A stretch of 64,000 nucleotides of DNA from Mesorhabditis belari. Lineage: Eukaryota > Nematoda > Chromadorea > Rhabditida > Rhabditidae. The translations under genes were made by a program, and so were the position numbers. The notes below the pieces were generated by a model. That model saw nothing but the letters and a program-made list of their open reading frames with translations. It ran no database searches and had not been told where the DNA came from. Positions 1 through 14,097 of this stretch are shown here, in pieces. The DNA lies in NCBI GenBank assembly GCA_958450365.1, contig CAUEEP010000727.1, positions 62,001 through 126,000 of the forward strand, written 5' to 3'. Position 1 is the stretch's first letter, and each line of letters begins with the position of its first letter.

Positions 1-870
1 AGAGTTCAGAGCAGAACAAAGGCCTGAGAATGAGAATGAGAAAATCAATGCATTTATTTTGATGAAGATATGGGCACATGATCTAGACAGGGGGACGGGT
101 ATTATGAAACGTAAACACGGCCAGAGACTGAGGCTGGCCAGTGTGCGGTGATGGAAAGGGGGAAAAGGGAGGAGGTCAGCCGGGGTCAATCAAGGTCGAC
201 CGCAAGAGAGATGGGGAAAGGAGTGCACTTGTTGACAGCCGGTATAGGCAAGAGAGAACAGAGAAATTCGATGGGTACAGGCAGAGAAAAGTCACTTCCA
301 CTGCCTCTCAAATGTCAGCCCGCACTTCTCCTGCCAAACAAAGGACTACTAATTGGGCTAGCACACCTGGCAAGAGATGGCCTTGCCAATGACCTGGAAA
401 AATGTCTTGAAATGGTTTATCTTGAAATGAAATGGCTTTGAAAAGGAAGTAATGCTGAGGAAGTAGTCCTGAGGAAGTAATGCTGAGGAAGTAATGCTGA
501 GGAAATTCAAAAATTCAAATAGATTGTACTGACTCAAAATTGAGTTGAGTTGATAACGATGGAGTGGGATTGATGGAAAGAAAAATTGGGGTGAAAAGGA
601 GTGGCTGGAAAGGCTGAAGGTCTTCTATTCTCTGTATTCTCTGCAGGTGGGATGGGTCGGAGGTCATTTGAGGTGAAGGTCGTCTCGTTTGCTTTTCTTC
701 ACAAGTCATAGACAGAACCAATGACACTGACAACAAACCATCAAATAAGAGTGGGGGATGGGCTTAGATCATTGTAGCCAAATGTTGATTTGATTCAAGT
801 TCGTACAACTGTATTAATAGCTAACTTCTAGTAAACATTTTATGCTATAATTTTATGCTATTTTACAATT
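1..870. other. Window edge, GC-richer island, no gene resolved
   Basis: A minus-strand splice acceptor (TTCTCAG read on the minus strand) ends at about 24, so bases 1-23 may be the start of an exon cut by the window edge; this is weak. Bases 120-420 are richer in G and C than the surroundings, with two overlapping open frames and no splice signals I trust. Bases 440-505 hold a short GAAGTAATGCTGAG repeat. I see no supported gene here. Confidence 0.3.
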
Positions 871-942
871 TTATCTCTGTTATCTTGTAAAAAACAAGCT
901 TCAACTTCGAGAAGAGAAACTGAATAAAAAGCTGGATAAGAA

Positions 943-1108
943 GCTGTAGCTGTAGCTGTAGCTGTAGCTGTAGCTGTAGCTGTAGCAGCTGGTAGCTGTG
1001 CGTAGTGTAGCTGTAGCTGTAGCTGTAGCTGTAGCTGTAGCTGTAGCTGTAGCTGTAGCTGTAGCTGTAGCTGTAGCTGTAGCTGTAGCTGTAGCTGTAG
1101 CTGTAGCT
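943..1108. repeat. TAGCTG hexamer array
   Basis: Tandem hexamer, about 25 copies with one interruption near 985-1007. Because the unit is a multiple of three it opens long frames (Ser-Tyr, Ala-Thr and Leu-Gln dipeptides) on the minus strand; these are not genes. Confidence 0.95.
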
Positions 1109-1776
1109 AATCTTTTCCAAAACACTTACCAAGACATGCTCTCCCGCTTGACAATGCCGATTTATTAGCTCAAAGCTCATGAATAAGTAAAATCAAATCA
1201 GTTAAATCAGTTAAATTGGTTAAATGGGAAAAATTTCAATATTTGCAAGAGAAAGAAGGAAGCGATGACTCGGATCCGCACTAATCCGGTAAACGAGACA
1301 TGCGTCGAAGTATTGGAAGTGATTGAGAAGGGGAAAAAAAGGAAGAAAATGGAGAAAATGATCCGGCCACAAGATTTGAAAAGAAGAAGAAGAAGGAGAA
1401 GAAGAAGAAGAAAAGAAACTGATGAATTTCTGTGACGGGATAATCCCAGCTTTTTAGTGTAGTCTTGAGTTGAAAAAATCTTTAGAGGAAGAGGAATGGG
1501 ATGAGCAATGGGATGGCTTGAAGTCGGATAAATGATCCGAGATGAGAAGAAAGCTATAAAGGTCAATGGAGAGCTTAGAATTGTATAATTTTCATAGAAT
1601 CTTTATATTTAACAGATTTCTATAGAACCTGATTAACCTGGATTAGATTTCTCAGCTATAACTTTGCAACAAGTGTTTCAAGCTTTTCGATATTGTTATT
1701 TTAAGATCAGTTTTTTAAACTGTGAGTCAAAATATCTAATGTTATGGTTTTTTTTGTAAAAATAACAATATAAACT

Positions 1777-1993
1777 ATCGTATTTTCTCTAATAGTAGTG
1801 CACCGCGGCGAGCCGAGTTGGTGACTATTTTACGGTTTCCAAGCTTTTGCAGAAGCTCAACACTCAAATCCCCCACTAGATCTCATCGTCAGCTACATTT
1901 TCCAACCCCACATCGGTTCTGATAAGCGGTTCTCGAGATTTCAAGGAATTTAGACGACACTCAGGGTGCACTACTATTAGAGGAAATACGGTA
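1777..1993. mobile_element. Palindromic MITE, TACCGTATTTTCTCTAATAG family
   Basis: About 217 bases with inverted ends: CGTATTTTCTCTAATAGTAG on the left and its complement ending in ATACGGTA on the right. The inner part (ACTCGGCTCGC-type and GATGAGATCT motifs) recurs at 32061-32283, 32345-32537 and 55147-55372, so this is a dispersed family. It has no coding capacity. Confidence 0.8.
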
Positions 1994-2087
1994 TCTAGAA
2001 ATCTTGGTAAAATTTTACAGTTAATAAAAGATTTTTGAGATTGAGATGAGAAGAACAATATTTTTGAGATTAAGATGAGAATCTTTT

Positions 2088-2232
2088 GCCTAAATCCTTT
2101 GCCAACTAAATCCCTCGCCTAAATCCTTTGCCAACTAAATCCCTCGCCTAAATCCTTTGCCAACTAAATCCCTCGCCTAAATCCTTTGCCAACTAAATCC
2201 TTCGCCTAAATCCTTTGCCAACTAAATCCTTT
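2088..2232. repeat. 28-base tandem repeat
   Basis: Five copies of a unit reading AAATCCTTTGCCAACT followed by AAATCCCTCGCCT, the last ones slightly diverged. Confidence 0.9.
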
Positions 2233-2239
2233 ACCACTT

Positions 2240-3450
2240 TTGAATGATTAAAAGCTAAAAATAATGCTTATAACTCTTAAAGTAAATTCAAATCATTCGA
2301 TTAAAATGCTAAAAATATTGAGATTTCTTAGAAATAATGCAAGCTCTGGGTTGAGCTCAAATAGCTCTGGGTTGAGATTCAGTGATGGAGTGTGGTTGTG
2401 GTCGGAAAATGGCGCCAATACTAATTAGCTCGAAGCATAAGATCTCTTCGGAAAGAACCCTTCTCTTCGGAAAGCGGATTTCAACCTTTCAATGCTTTTC
2501 CTTTTCATTAAAGAGCGGGTCACTACTCGTAATAATCGTTTAGCATTCAAGGAAAAGTAGTAAAAAGCGTGAATCAAAGCCTTTCCCCTTTCCCTTTTCC
2601 TTTTCCTTTTCCTTTTTCCACTAATGGGTTCCCGCATAGTTCACTCACTCATATTTTTCAAGAATTTTAATTCAGACGATTGAATGACGACTTATTTTCA
2701 AATGGACAATTCAAATGGACAACAAATGGCTCAAGAAAAATTGAAACTTTTAAGGAAAGCTTTTCTTTTCTTTTAAAAATTAATTTCTTGCGATTGACAG
2801 AAAAATGAAACTTTTCAAGCTTCAAATTTATCAAAAAAAAGATGAAATTTATAAGCTCTATGAAGAAATATGGTATTTGTGAGAGTGTGGGGGGGATGGA
2901 TGGTGTTTGCTCGTGACATGACATGGTTCCATCGACCCAGAGAAGGGCTGGGGAGTGTCCCCCATCTCTCTTTTACAGGACACCCATCCTATCCTCTTCG
3001 AAATTTGCATAGGGTACCTCTCAAGGTTCATCCATTCCATCAAACGATCGAAAGAAAGACTTTTTTTTTGAGGGGAAAAGCGGAGACCAAGTACGGTTTT
3101 GAATGCTTTACTTCTTCTGAAGTCACTCAAGAACTCAAGAATCGCCAGTCAAGGAATTGAGCACTTTATGCCAATCTTCTGCACTTGCTACTTCTACACT
3201 TGCAACTTCTGCAAACCGTTTCCTAGTCTAAAGTCTTTTAACTTTAGTCTAACTTCTGAACCAATGCACAAGCACATCTGCAGTCATTCATCAACTTTAA
3301 TCTGACTTCTTGAGGTGTCAAAGAGTTCAATATATAATTTCATTTGTCTATTCATCCGACACGTCAATATCAGCCCCATGAATGACTTCTTTGAATAAAG
3401 ATCAACTCTTCTCAATTGAATGAACGTGACGCTTTTCTTTGCAAGGAATC
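2240..3450. other. Non-coding stretch with a GC-richer island
   Basis: Mostly AT-rich sequence in which I see no gene. Bases 2870-3070 form a GC-richer island with an ACAGGACACCC motif; it is open on both strands but has no acceptor/donor pair in phase. It resembles other islands in the window. Confidence 0.3.
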
Positions 3451-3453
3451 TGT

Positions 3454-6400
3454 TCAAAAGTCCCGTTGCTCATCTAATCCCTTCACATTTTTCAATCTTT
3501 CTGGGTCAATTTCTATTCGATCTCTGTTCAGGAAATCCTTGTTTTTGAAGGTACAATAAGTTGCAAGTATTGCTTAGAAAAAAGTTTTCGTTTATAGTTT
3601 ATTACTTTATAAATCTATTTGTCAGTTTGGAAGCATGGAAGCACTGTAAACAATTGTAGAATGGAGCTTACTGTGGCTTACTGTGGCTTCAATATTGCAG
3701 CTTACTGTGGCTTCAATATTGCAGCTTACTGTGGCTTCAATATTGCAGCTTACTGTGGCTAGTATTGCTTAGAAAGCTTAGCTAGTATTGCTTGCAGCTT
3801 ATTGTGGCTTCAATATTGCTTAGCTAGTATTGCTTGCAGCTTACTGTAGCTTCAATATTGCAGCTTACTGTGGCTTCAATTTACTGTAGCTCGAGATTAG
3901 TGTAGCTTCCTTAGTTTCAGATTACTGTAGCTTGTTGTGGCCTCTGATTACTGTAGCTAATTGTAACATGATCTTCTTTTCCTATCAATTAACTCCTAGC
4001 ATTCCCTCCATCAATCTCAATCTTAATCTCAATCTTAATCTCAATCTTAATCTCAATCTCAATTCCCAAAGGAAACAAGTTACCGTAACCTGTCGATCAG
4101 CTGTTTCCCGTTTTCATTTACAAAATGTTTTTGTTTTTTGCGGTGGTAACAAAAAAAAGTTCTCGGAGAGTGGGGGTGTTTCGAGAGGGAACTCAAAGAG
4201 AACTCAAGGAAAAGAGAGAAATTTGGAAAAAAGAGGAAAAGAGACAGCTCATGCACTGTCTCTTTCAAATCTCTAGAGGCGATTCAATGACTTTCCTCAT
4301 CCGCACAGTCTCTTTTCCTTCTATTCGAGTCCCTTCCTTGTCCATTTCGCCATTCGTTTATACGGGCACAGGGAAAAGGAAAGGAAGGGTGAAAAGGCAA
4401 ACAATCATAAAAAAAGAAAGCACTCTTTTTCTTTTAAACCCTTCTTTCCGTGTTTTTCATCTTTTCACCCCTAAGAACTTTGCTATAAAGTGATAAGACT
4501 GAAACCATCGCCCAATCAGTTCTCAATCAAAAATTCACTCCAAAAACCGTACAGTTAGCTTAAAGAGACTTTATAGGCTTTAAATTATGAGCTTTAAATT
4601 ATGAGCTTTAAATTATGGGCTTTAAATTATGAGCTTTAAATTATGAGCTTTAAATTATGAGCTTTAAATTATGAGCTTTAAATTATGAGCTTTAAATTAT
4701 GAGCTTTAAATTATGAGCTTTAAATTATGAATTAAAATCAAACCTGCATCATTGAAAGAATATTGTTCGAGTTGAAAACGCCTAGTTGAGCAGCCATCAT
4801 AGCTGGAGAGAAAAGTGGGGAGGGACGGACGAGTGGAGTCGACGGGGGAACACCAATTCCTCGACCCACCACCGAGACCTCCGCCTAGAAAAGGATTTTG
4901 ATTGAAAGACAAGAAATCTACAGTAATTCAGACCAGAAAATAGATTTCAATTTACCTGAACGTCGGGGCGATTGTCCGTAGACGTTGGCGGGGGAACGAC
5001 GGCAGCACTCAGTGTCTGGAATTGATTTTGCTTAAAATCAAAATAATAAAGATCAAGCTAAGAGATTCAATTTCAAGAATTCAAGAAACAACATCAATCT
5101 TTGACTCAGAGTGACTTAAATTAACATTTTAAAGATCTATAGATCAAGCTAATAGGTTAAATTTTAAGGTCAGAACAAGAACAGAACAAGAACAGAACAA
5201 GAACAGAACAAGAACAAGATCAATATCAGATCAGATAAGAATATAAATGACTGAAGAAAGTAAGAACGTTAACAAAAGATCTGGAGAAGTAAAAGGAAGA
5301 AGTGATGGTGATGGAGAAAGGGGGAACTCATCGGTGCGCTTCCGGAATGCGCGCGGAGAACCCTGACACGGCACCCCCTTGAAACGGGAGAGCCGAGGGG
5401 CGAAAAGCCTCTGCCCGTAGGGGAGATCAGAAAGAAAGGAAGAAAGAAAGAAAGAAAGAAAGAGGGTGACAGGACGAAAAGGGTCTGCAAACAGCTGCAT
5501 TCATGTTTCCGCTCGATGTTTTGATCTGGGAATCGGAAGAGCGCGGACCAGTCTGGGGCCGAAGGGGAAGGACAGGTCATCGACCCCGAACAGGGGACCG
5601 GGAAGGGAAGGGGAAGGGAAGGGAAGGGAAAGGAAGAGAAGGGAAGGGAAGGGAAAGGAAGGGAAGGGAAGGGGAAGGGGCACGCGGAAGTGGAAGTTGA
5701 GGATACGGTGCGAAAAGGGTGAATCATTCCCGCGGGAATTTCGAGAAACTTTTTTTTGAACTATAAGACGAAAAGTTTGTAATACTAACAGTTCTACACA
5801 AGGGAATAGCTGCAGGTAGCTCCAGATTTCTTTGCAAAGATTAATACCAAAGATTCCAAAGATTTTAAAGATCTACTAGCCTCAAAGCGATGAGAATCTG
5901 TTTCTAAAGGATTACTGTAGCTATCTATGGACTCTAAGGAACTACTGTAGCTACTGTAGCTGCTGTAGTTACTACTGTAGCTGCTGTAGCTGCTGTAGTT
6001 ATTGTAGCTACTGTAGCTAGTTTGATTGCTGATGACTTTAGTGTTGAAGAAGATTGATCTGATCAACTATTGCAATAGCCAAGTTTTACTACCTTTGACA
6101 GCTAGCTACAGTAATTCTCAACAATAGTACAATTCCTAAATCTCCATGAGATGCTAGATCAACCGGTCTCCTTTCCCTCTCTTCCAGCCAGTTGATCCAG
6201 TTCTCTTCCGCGGCTGTTTCTATTTTTGTCGACCTTCATTTTCTGTATGTTTGACCGCATCGGAGAGAAAGAAAAACGACCCTTTTTAGAGGAAAAGAAA
6301 GGAAAAAAAAAGATGAAAAGGAGAAAAGACCCTTCCGCTACCGTTTCCCCCTTTTTGTTTGTGAAGGGGTAGTTCCGTTTCCATGAGACTTTGCCCCTTC

Positions 6401-9400
6401 AATGTAAGGGATCTAGGGAATCATTGCATTTGCTTGTTCTATATTAGTTCAGGCTTTGCAAAACCTTATCCAGGTATCAATCCCATTCAAAACTTGCATC
6501 TTAGCTAGCTAGAAGTGATGACTATTTTGCTCTCAAAGCTCTTGCTCACCAAAATGCAACATTGAGCAGTTTCTTTAGTGAACAAGCTTAGTGTCTAAGT
6601 GAACAACACAGAGAAAAGAAACTTTTCACAAAACAAAATAGCTTCCATTAGATGAAAAGAGAAAAAAGAAGAAAAGGATAGAAAAGAGACAGGATGGCAA
6701 CTCCTCGAGATGGAAAAAGGAAGGGAAGAGGGGAAGAAGGGAAGAACGGAGAAAGGGAAGAGGACAGGAAGGGACAGTCCTGCCCTTTTCTTCACCTTTA
6801 AAATGAGCAGTCATTTATGGTTCTCAAAAACTGAATGAAAATGAGGAAAAAGAAGAGAAAATTTGAGAAAGAGCATCCCTTTTTTGAAAAGCCTTAAAAG
6901 TGAACAAAATAGACCATAGAAATAGACCATACCTCGGGGAGAATTTGGAAAATAAGTTCAGAGAGTTTCTCTCGTTGACCGTTACTTTAAACGACTCTTT
7001 AACCCTCAACTCTTTTCAATTTCTTTCAAATTAAACTCTAGAGAAAGTGTGAGAAAGAAAACTCTGAGAAAGTTTCGAAATAACAAAATTCTTTGCTTTG
7101 CTATGACAAGTTTAGTCAGTGATCAATTTCGAGCGGCAAACTTTTCCCTATCATTGAGTGTGATGGAATTTTAATAAGGCTCACCACAACATTTTCATCG
7201 GCTAAACAAAACTAATGTTTCGAACCGGTTAGAGAAGAGAAAAGGAAAACAGGACAGAAAAGGAAACCCTGGGGGAGAGGGACGGGTATCTCGGGCGTCG
7301 GTCAGATCGATGCCGATCGGGTGAATGGGGACAGAAGCGAGGACCGGTCCTTTCCCCAAAAAGGATTCTGAAAAGCTTTTTCGTTTAAGCTCACTTTCCT
7401 CTTGGCACCAAATATTGGAGGAGATTAAAGTTAGAGCTGGTTAGAGCTGGTTAGAGCTGATTAGAGCTGGTTAGAGCTGGTTAGAGCTGGTTAGAGCTGG
7501 TTAGAGCTGGTTAGAGATGGTTAGAGATGGTTAGAGCTGGTTAGAGATGGTTAGAGCTGGTTAGAGCTGGTTAGAGTCACCTCGAAAAATGAAGATGACA
7601 ACACCAAGACAAAGCATTAAATATGCTAGAAATAGAATTCTATATCTATATTTAAAATACTCAATTCAAAATAGGAAATATCGATGGCAGTATAGAAAAG
7701 GGAATTGAGAGGGAAAGGATGGGAGTAGCGGTCACTCAACAATAAGAGAAGGTGATCGAAGGGACAAGGGACAGCACTGACCGCAACTCCCCCCATTTCT
7801 CTTCCCTGAAATTCGGACAATAAGCCTCTCGAGGTTCCGAGAGAGAGAGAGAGAAACTACAATGAATTTAGTTAAATGGTAAAAAAAATGAAATGAAAAG
7901 AGATGTTTAAAATGAGAAGAAAGATCTCTCAACCCCTTGAGGAACACCCTCAAAAGATTCGTTTTCTCAAATAAAAGACAACTTTTAGTTTACCCTTGAG
8001 GTTGGGATGAAATAACAATTTTGTGAAGGCATTTTCTTGAATATTTCATTTGAAAGCGAGGTTGCAAGGGGTAAAAAGTTCATCTAGGGGTTGGGTTTTT
8101 CGAAAAACAACAAAATAGATATTTGAAAGGTGGGTAAAACAAGAGAAAATAGATCTACTGTAAGGCTTGGAATTCTCTTGAGCTTGCTTAAGCTTGATGT
8201 AGTCGAAATGACAATTTTCATCCGATTAGCTCATTTTGACATTATTCGATAAGGAATCAGTCATTCAATCATATAAAAAGTGAGCTATTTGAACTGAACT
8301 TTGATTTGAACTATGGTTTGATTAGGTTAGTTTTTGACAATAGGACTTTTAGAAAATTGATTGATTAGTTGAAAGGATTGATTAGAAAATGGATTGATTA
8401 GAAAATGGATTGGTTAGTTGAAAGGATTGATTAGTTGTAAGGATTGATCAGAAAATGGACTCGACTAGCCCGAGCGGACGTTGCTCAAGTTGGCAGATCG
8501 GATTGGGTCAGACAACGGATTCCTTTGCTGCCCCAATGGATTGATTAAAAAATGGATTGATTAGAAAATGGATTGATCAGAAAATGGATTGATTAGTTGA
8601 AAGGATTGATCAGAAAATGGATTGAAATCTAATTAGAATTACGGTAATCAATGGGCAAAGCTTAGAAGCTGGAGGAAAACCGAATACTGAATGAAAGTCG
8701 ATGATCACTTTCTGATTTTGAATCACAAAATGATTTTGAAATCAGATGAGAGTGGAGAGAAGTGCGTGGGTGAAGAGGTCATCTCATTCGATCTCATTCG
8801 ATCTCATTCGATCTCACATCATCTCCTCTTTCCCCTCTTCATCCCGATTTTCCACTTCTTTGATAATTTATGATCGATTTTTTGGACAAAAACGATTTGT
8901 AGAATTGTACACACCAGTTAAAAGAAAAACAACAGAGAATCGTTCTCGAATTTCAATCAGATGCGTGAGAAAGAGTTTGTATTAGACAGTGGAATAGATA
9001 ATAGATCGATTTTGGATATGTAGAGTGATGAATATTGATGTCGGGATGTAGAGATCAACAAGATCTCGATGCAAGCTAGGGTCTTCCAAGTAGATCATTA
9101 AATCAAATCCAAAAGAGTAAGAAATCCTATAAATAAAGTCAAACTTTCGCAGCCTTGAATCGAGTTGAAAACCTTGAAAAACGTGGAGTCTAGGGGATGA
9201 AGGGGTATTCAAAAAAAGAAAAAAAGATTGGGGGAATGGGGGATGGCAGGGATGCCGACGACCCCTCAGGGGTGAGCTTGGACAAGAAAGGGTGAATGGA
9301 GACCGGTTCTGTGGATTGGAGGACTGGGGAGAGGCTGACGGAGAGAGGTGGTCAGTGGACATTCCCTTCTCCCCGAATTTCTTTGAAAGCTCTTTGTGTA

Positions 9401-12400
9401 CGAGCCTGGAATCCTTTTTTCCAGATCCTTCATGACCCCCAACATGCCATTGTGACTGAGGATAGGTAAAAGGCAATTTTTCTTGAAGAGAAGTCTTCTT
9501 GATTCAATTTATCAGAACAAAGGCTGTTGAGGAGGGGATTTTCGATGAGGAGTAAATGAGGGAAAAGCTTGACAAGTCTTAGATATAAAATATGAATTTA
9601 AAAAGGAAAGATTGAATATAAAGTTCTATAGAAAGAAAGAATAGAAAGAAAGAATAGAAAGAAAGATAGAATAGAAAGAAGCGGAAGGTCTAAGGTTTGG
9701 AGTTGAAGTTCTCAGCTGAAGCAGATCTCAAATCTTCATGCCTAAACGCTGAGATGACAGTTCGGTAGACAATACCTGATCTACAGTAAGACTTGGACTA
9801 TCCTAAGGCTATAGTAGACTCCAGTAGACTAGTAAGACCTAGATCTACAGTAAGATTCACTAGAAGATGAATCTACGATAAGATGAGCCTTGCTAAAGTT
9901 TTATGAACGGGATTTGAATCTAAAATCTAACAAATAACAAGTCAAATTGAATAAAAGATTCAAGATATCAAAAATAAATCAAAAAAAAAGCGGAACAAGA
10001 AACGATCTGAGCTAGAGATTGATGAAAGGTCCAGCAATGGACATAAAACGGACATCATGGAAAGAATGGAAAGGATGGAAAGGATGGAAAGGATGGAAAG
10101 AATGGAAAGGACAGTCCCCATCGGGTCTATTCTTGTGGTCGAGGAAAAAGCGACTGTGCGACCGTTTTGTCGTTTGCGTTCATTTCGGAAAAAAGGGGGC
10201 GGTCGGTGAAAGAGCGACAAAAGAGAAGAAATCGAGAATATCGAGTCTAGACTAGCTTCTTTTCTCTCTAGAGACCATTTACCGGAAGGGTCGAGAGTCT
10301 AGATTAGCTCTCGGAACACTCACCAATCGGCTGAAAAATTGGCTGAAATATTTAAGAGTGTTTTTGAAGAAGCTAGTGATCCTTGAAGATCACTAGCTTG
10401 ATCTTGATCTTGGTCTTGGTCTTGATCAAGAATTTTGAGGGAATTTCTATTATCAAAGATTTCCTATGAAAATTTTTGATGTGCTTGGAGAGAAAAACGG
10501 GAAAACAAAAAGGAGAATTTGTGAAAAGATTGAAGCGATCATTGTAATCAATAATTAAACTTTAACCTTTTACTTAATAGCAATATTTAAAGCATAGATA
10601 GTCTAGTCTAGGTTACTGTAATGAGTGTCTCTAAAAAGAGCTTTCTTCGACCTTGGAGAGAAAAACGAGAAAACAAAAAGGAGAATTTGAGAAAAGATTT
10701 GTGAAAAGATTGAAGCGATCATTGTAATCAATAATTGGTAAAATTAAACTTTAACATTCTTACAAGTATACAACTTTGTTTTCTTTTTTAAAATTTGAAT
10801 CATATGAAAATCTGAAGCTTTTGAAAGTTCATCGCTTTCCTCGCTCACCTCTCTCGGATCTGTAGAAAGATTAAAAAAAAAAGAGACACTTACCAATCAA
10901 GTTTTGTCTTTCCTCATCTAGTCGATTTTCTGGATATTGAGGTGGAGGTCGGATCGAAATTCAGACAAGGAAAAAGGTCGAAGAAAGCTCTTTTTAGAGA
11001 CACTCATTACAGTAACCTAGACTAGACTATCTAAGCTTTAAATATTGCTATTAAGTAAAAGGTTAAAGGGGGGGTATTAATCGCGGCCGGGTGACGATAA
11101 AAATTTTTTTACGGCAACCACCTGTTTTTTTATTTTAATATCGCTGATTTTATTATAAAAAGAATAAAAATCACCCGGCTAGAGTGATTTGATGGGTTTA
11201 CAAATTTTTGGAGATGCTGCAAAGCTTGGAGGAAAACAAGATCGTCACTCATCAGACACCTCAGCACAGTCTAGATCGATTGAGTTTTAGTTGCAGATAA
11301 ATTTAAGTAAAAGGTTCAAGTAAAAGATTAAAGTTTGATTACTGGTTGCAATGACCGCTTCAATATTCTTCAATATTCCTCAATATTTCTCAATATTACT
11401 CAAAATTCTCCTTTTATTCTCAAAGAAGAGACAAATTTGTTTATCTGGATTGGGGATGAAGAAGGCCAAAAGGATTTTGTCGATCCTTTTCTTTCTATTC
11501 TTTTCGATTATCGTCTACTTTTCTACTTTTCGATCATCGTCTACTTGAGAGATCGGTGTTGGAGATTTGTCTTTTAAATTGAATAAGCAATCCTGAACTG
11601 ATGACAATGACTGAGCTTACATAAGCTTTAAGGCTTAAGGCATAAGGCTTTTTTTATTGTAATCCAGCGGATGGGTTTACTTAAATTACTTTAGCTTTGA
11701 AGTAAATTGAGTGACTGATCATGATCATGATGTGACTCAATGTACAAATCCAGTACATTGAAGCTTGCCCGTCTTTGTCATAGACTTGAAAATCTTTTAA
11801 AGTTTAAAGTTCTAGTTTTCAGTTTCAATACTGGCATCAAAAGCATTCAGGCATTAGAATACCCAATTGAGAACGGGATTTACCCTGGCTGAGTATTTGA
11901 TACGAAACTTTACAATACTTGAACCGTACTTGTTCAAATTTCATAACTTAGTCTTAAGTCTTAAGGGTTATGAAATTAGAATGATAACCAATGATCGTCT
12001 TCTTTTCCCTTTTCTTCTCTTCTTCTTCTCTTCTTCTTCTCTTCTTCTTCTCTTCTTCTTCTCTTCTTCTTCTCTTCTTCTTCTCTTCTTCTTCTCTTCT
12101 TCTTCTCTTCTTCTTCTCTTCTTCTTCTCTTCTTCTTCTCTTCTTCTCCTCATCTTCTCCTCATCTTCTCAAAGCTAACCCTCACGTCACAAAGCCATTT
12201 CTTCAATCAAATGCATACATAGCTGGGGTCTTTTTGTGAATAAAATTGAAAGCATTTTGCTTTATTGTGTGAACGCGGAAGCGGACGGCATAGAAAGCAG
12301 AGAAATTTGCAAAAATCGACTCTGGCATTGATCATTGTTGATTCAGCTTTCACCTTCTTGAATGGTCGAAAACACCATTGAGGGGAAGAAGCCACAATCA

Positions 12401-14065
12401 CAAAACAGCTTTGCCGAATATGGGCAAACAGCTATCGCAGAGGGAAAGCACAATGGGAAGCAAACCGGGAAGTGACGATGGTGAAATGATGATGAGGTGA
12501 GCATGGTAAAGCTTTGTTCAAGAATTAGAATAGGGTTGGATAAGAAGAAAAGGAGATAAGAAGAAAAGAAGATAAGAAGTGAGAAAGGGTAAAAAGTAAG
12601 CTCTAATGACAGTTGGAAATAGTTCAAAAGGACATAAAAGGACATAAAAGCCATTTGAGAAGGGTTAAAGATAAGTAAAAGCTAAAAACGAGGATACGGG
12701 ATGACCTCAGCCATTCCCTCGTCCCATCCCCTCTCTCAAATGGATCGGATGAGATGGCAGAAGACCGGCTTCATTGCCTGCCCTCCTTCCATCATCCATT
12801 CTCCCCTAGAGGCTTTTCGATAGAACCGGTCTCCTCACAGATCTCTCTGTCCTTCGATTTTTCAAAAAGCGGTCAGCTCTAAGCTTTTCCCCCTTTGACC
12901 GAAAAGAGTTGCGCCATCGGGAACAACTTCACTCGAAAAACATCAGATTTCAGATCCATTCTAGAGAAAAGAAAAGAAAAGCTTTCATTTTGAAGACTGG
13001 ATTTCACCTTTTTGAGAATGGGTCATTGCGTAAAAGAGAAATCGAACTCACCTTCAGATTTTCCTTTCAACAGATCAAAGAGATGGTGGGATTTTCTTTA
13101 GAACTATCTTTAGAACTTCCTTTAGGACTTAAATTATCTTACTGTGTACTATAATATTGTGTATCCAATAATCTAATAGACTAATAGAATGAGAATCTAA
13201 TAGACTAAATCCACTAGTGAATACTTTACCTAATCAAACTTGACCACTAAGGATTACATGACCACTACATGGCCAGGGAATTCGTTGAAGACTCTTAAAC
13301 TCTATCCTCGAAACAAGTGCCGAAATTCGTTTCGATAAAAAACCAATTTGAAACTTAGCAAGCCCAGCAACTCCTTCTGTTAAAGTATCCGCTACAATGG
13401 CTACAATGTCAACCTGTTCAGGGTAGAGTCTGTCAAGCTATGAAAGCCTGACCTGGTCTAGTAGGCTGTCCAGAAAATCTTCCATAAGTCACAGAATTGC
13501 AAATTCCGCTATTCACAAGCCAGCCACTAGAAAGAAGCTTGTTTGACTGTTTGACAATGTACAAAAGGTGGTTATGTAACTGGTTGAGGGAAGGATGAGC
13601 ACAGCCGATGGCATTGTAAGTAGGGGATTGGAGAGGGTATGTAGATGAGAATAAGAGGAAAGGGGGTGACCGGTTGTGATGAGAGGAGATAGCGACTCTT
13701 CAATATGAAAGAGAGACGCTCTGTAATCCATCGAGTAGTGTCCATTTCTATTCGAAAAATCTCCAAATACCGATTTCCAAATAGGGGTGCTGTTTTGGTT
13801 GATTGCCTTTACATATTTTTCTGTGAGAGACTTTAAGGGGCTTTAAATAGGCTCAAGGAGAATGAATGAAGCTTATGTAAAATAAGAACTTGAAATTGAG
13901 TCTTGGGGAATAAGAATAAGAGTTGTAGAGTACTTTAAGAAGGTTTGAGATGTGAAAATGTGATTTGATGATTTGATCTGATGATTTGATCTGATGATTT
14001 GACAATCAATCGAATGGAATAGAGATTTTATTGATTTCTATTGATTTCTATAGATTTCTATTGAT

Positions 14066-14097
<32 letters not shown>

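Noticed and set aside
863..1180. Open frame of Ser-Tyr repeats on the minus strand
   Set aside because: It is produced by the TAGCTG hexamer array; there is no unique coding sequence around it. A short piece at 1126-1170 has a GTAAGT donor but no partner.
8982..9476. 164-codon minus-strand frame, Ser/Pro-rich
   Set aside because: The longest single frame outside transposons, but no donor or acceptor in phase with the gene on the same strand; its texture matches the GC-richer islands.
11968..12178. Overlapping Leu/Ser/Phe and Arg/Glu/Lys frames
   Set aside because: All come from the CTTCTTCTCT array.
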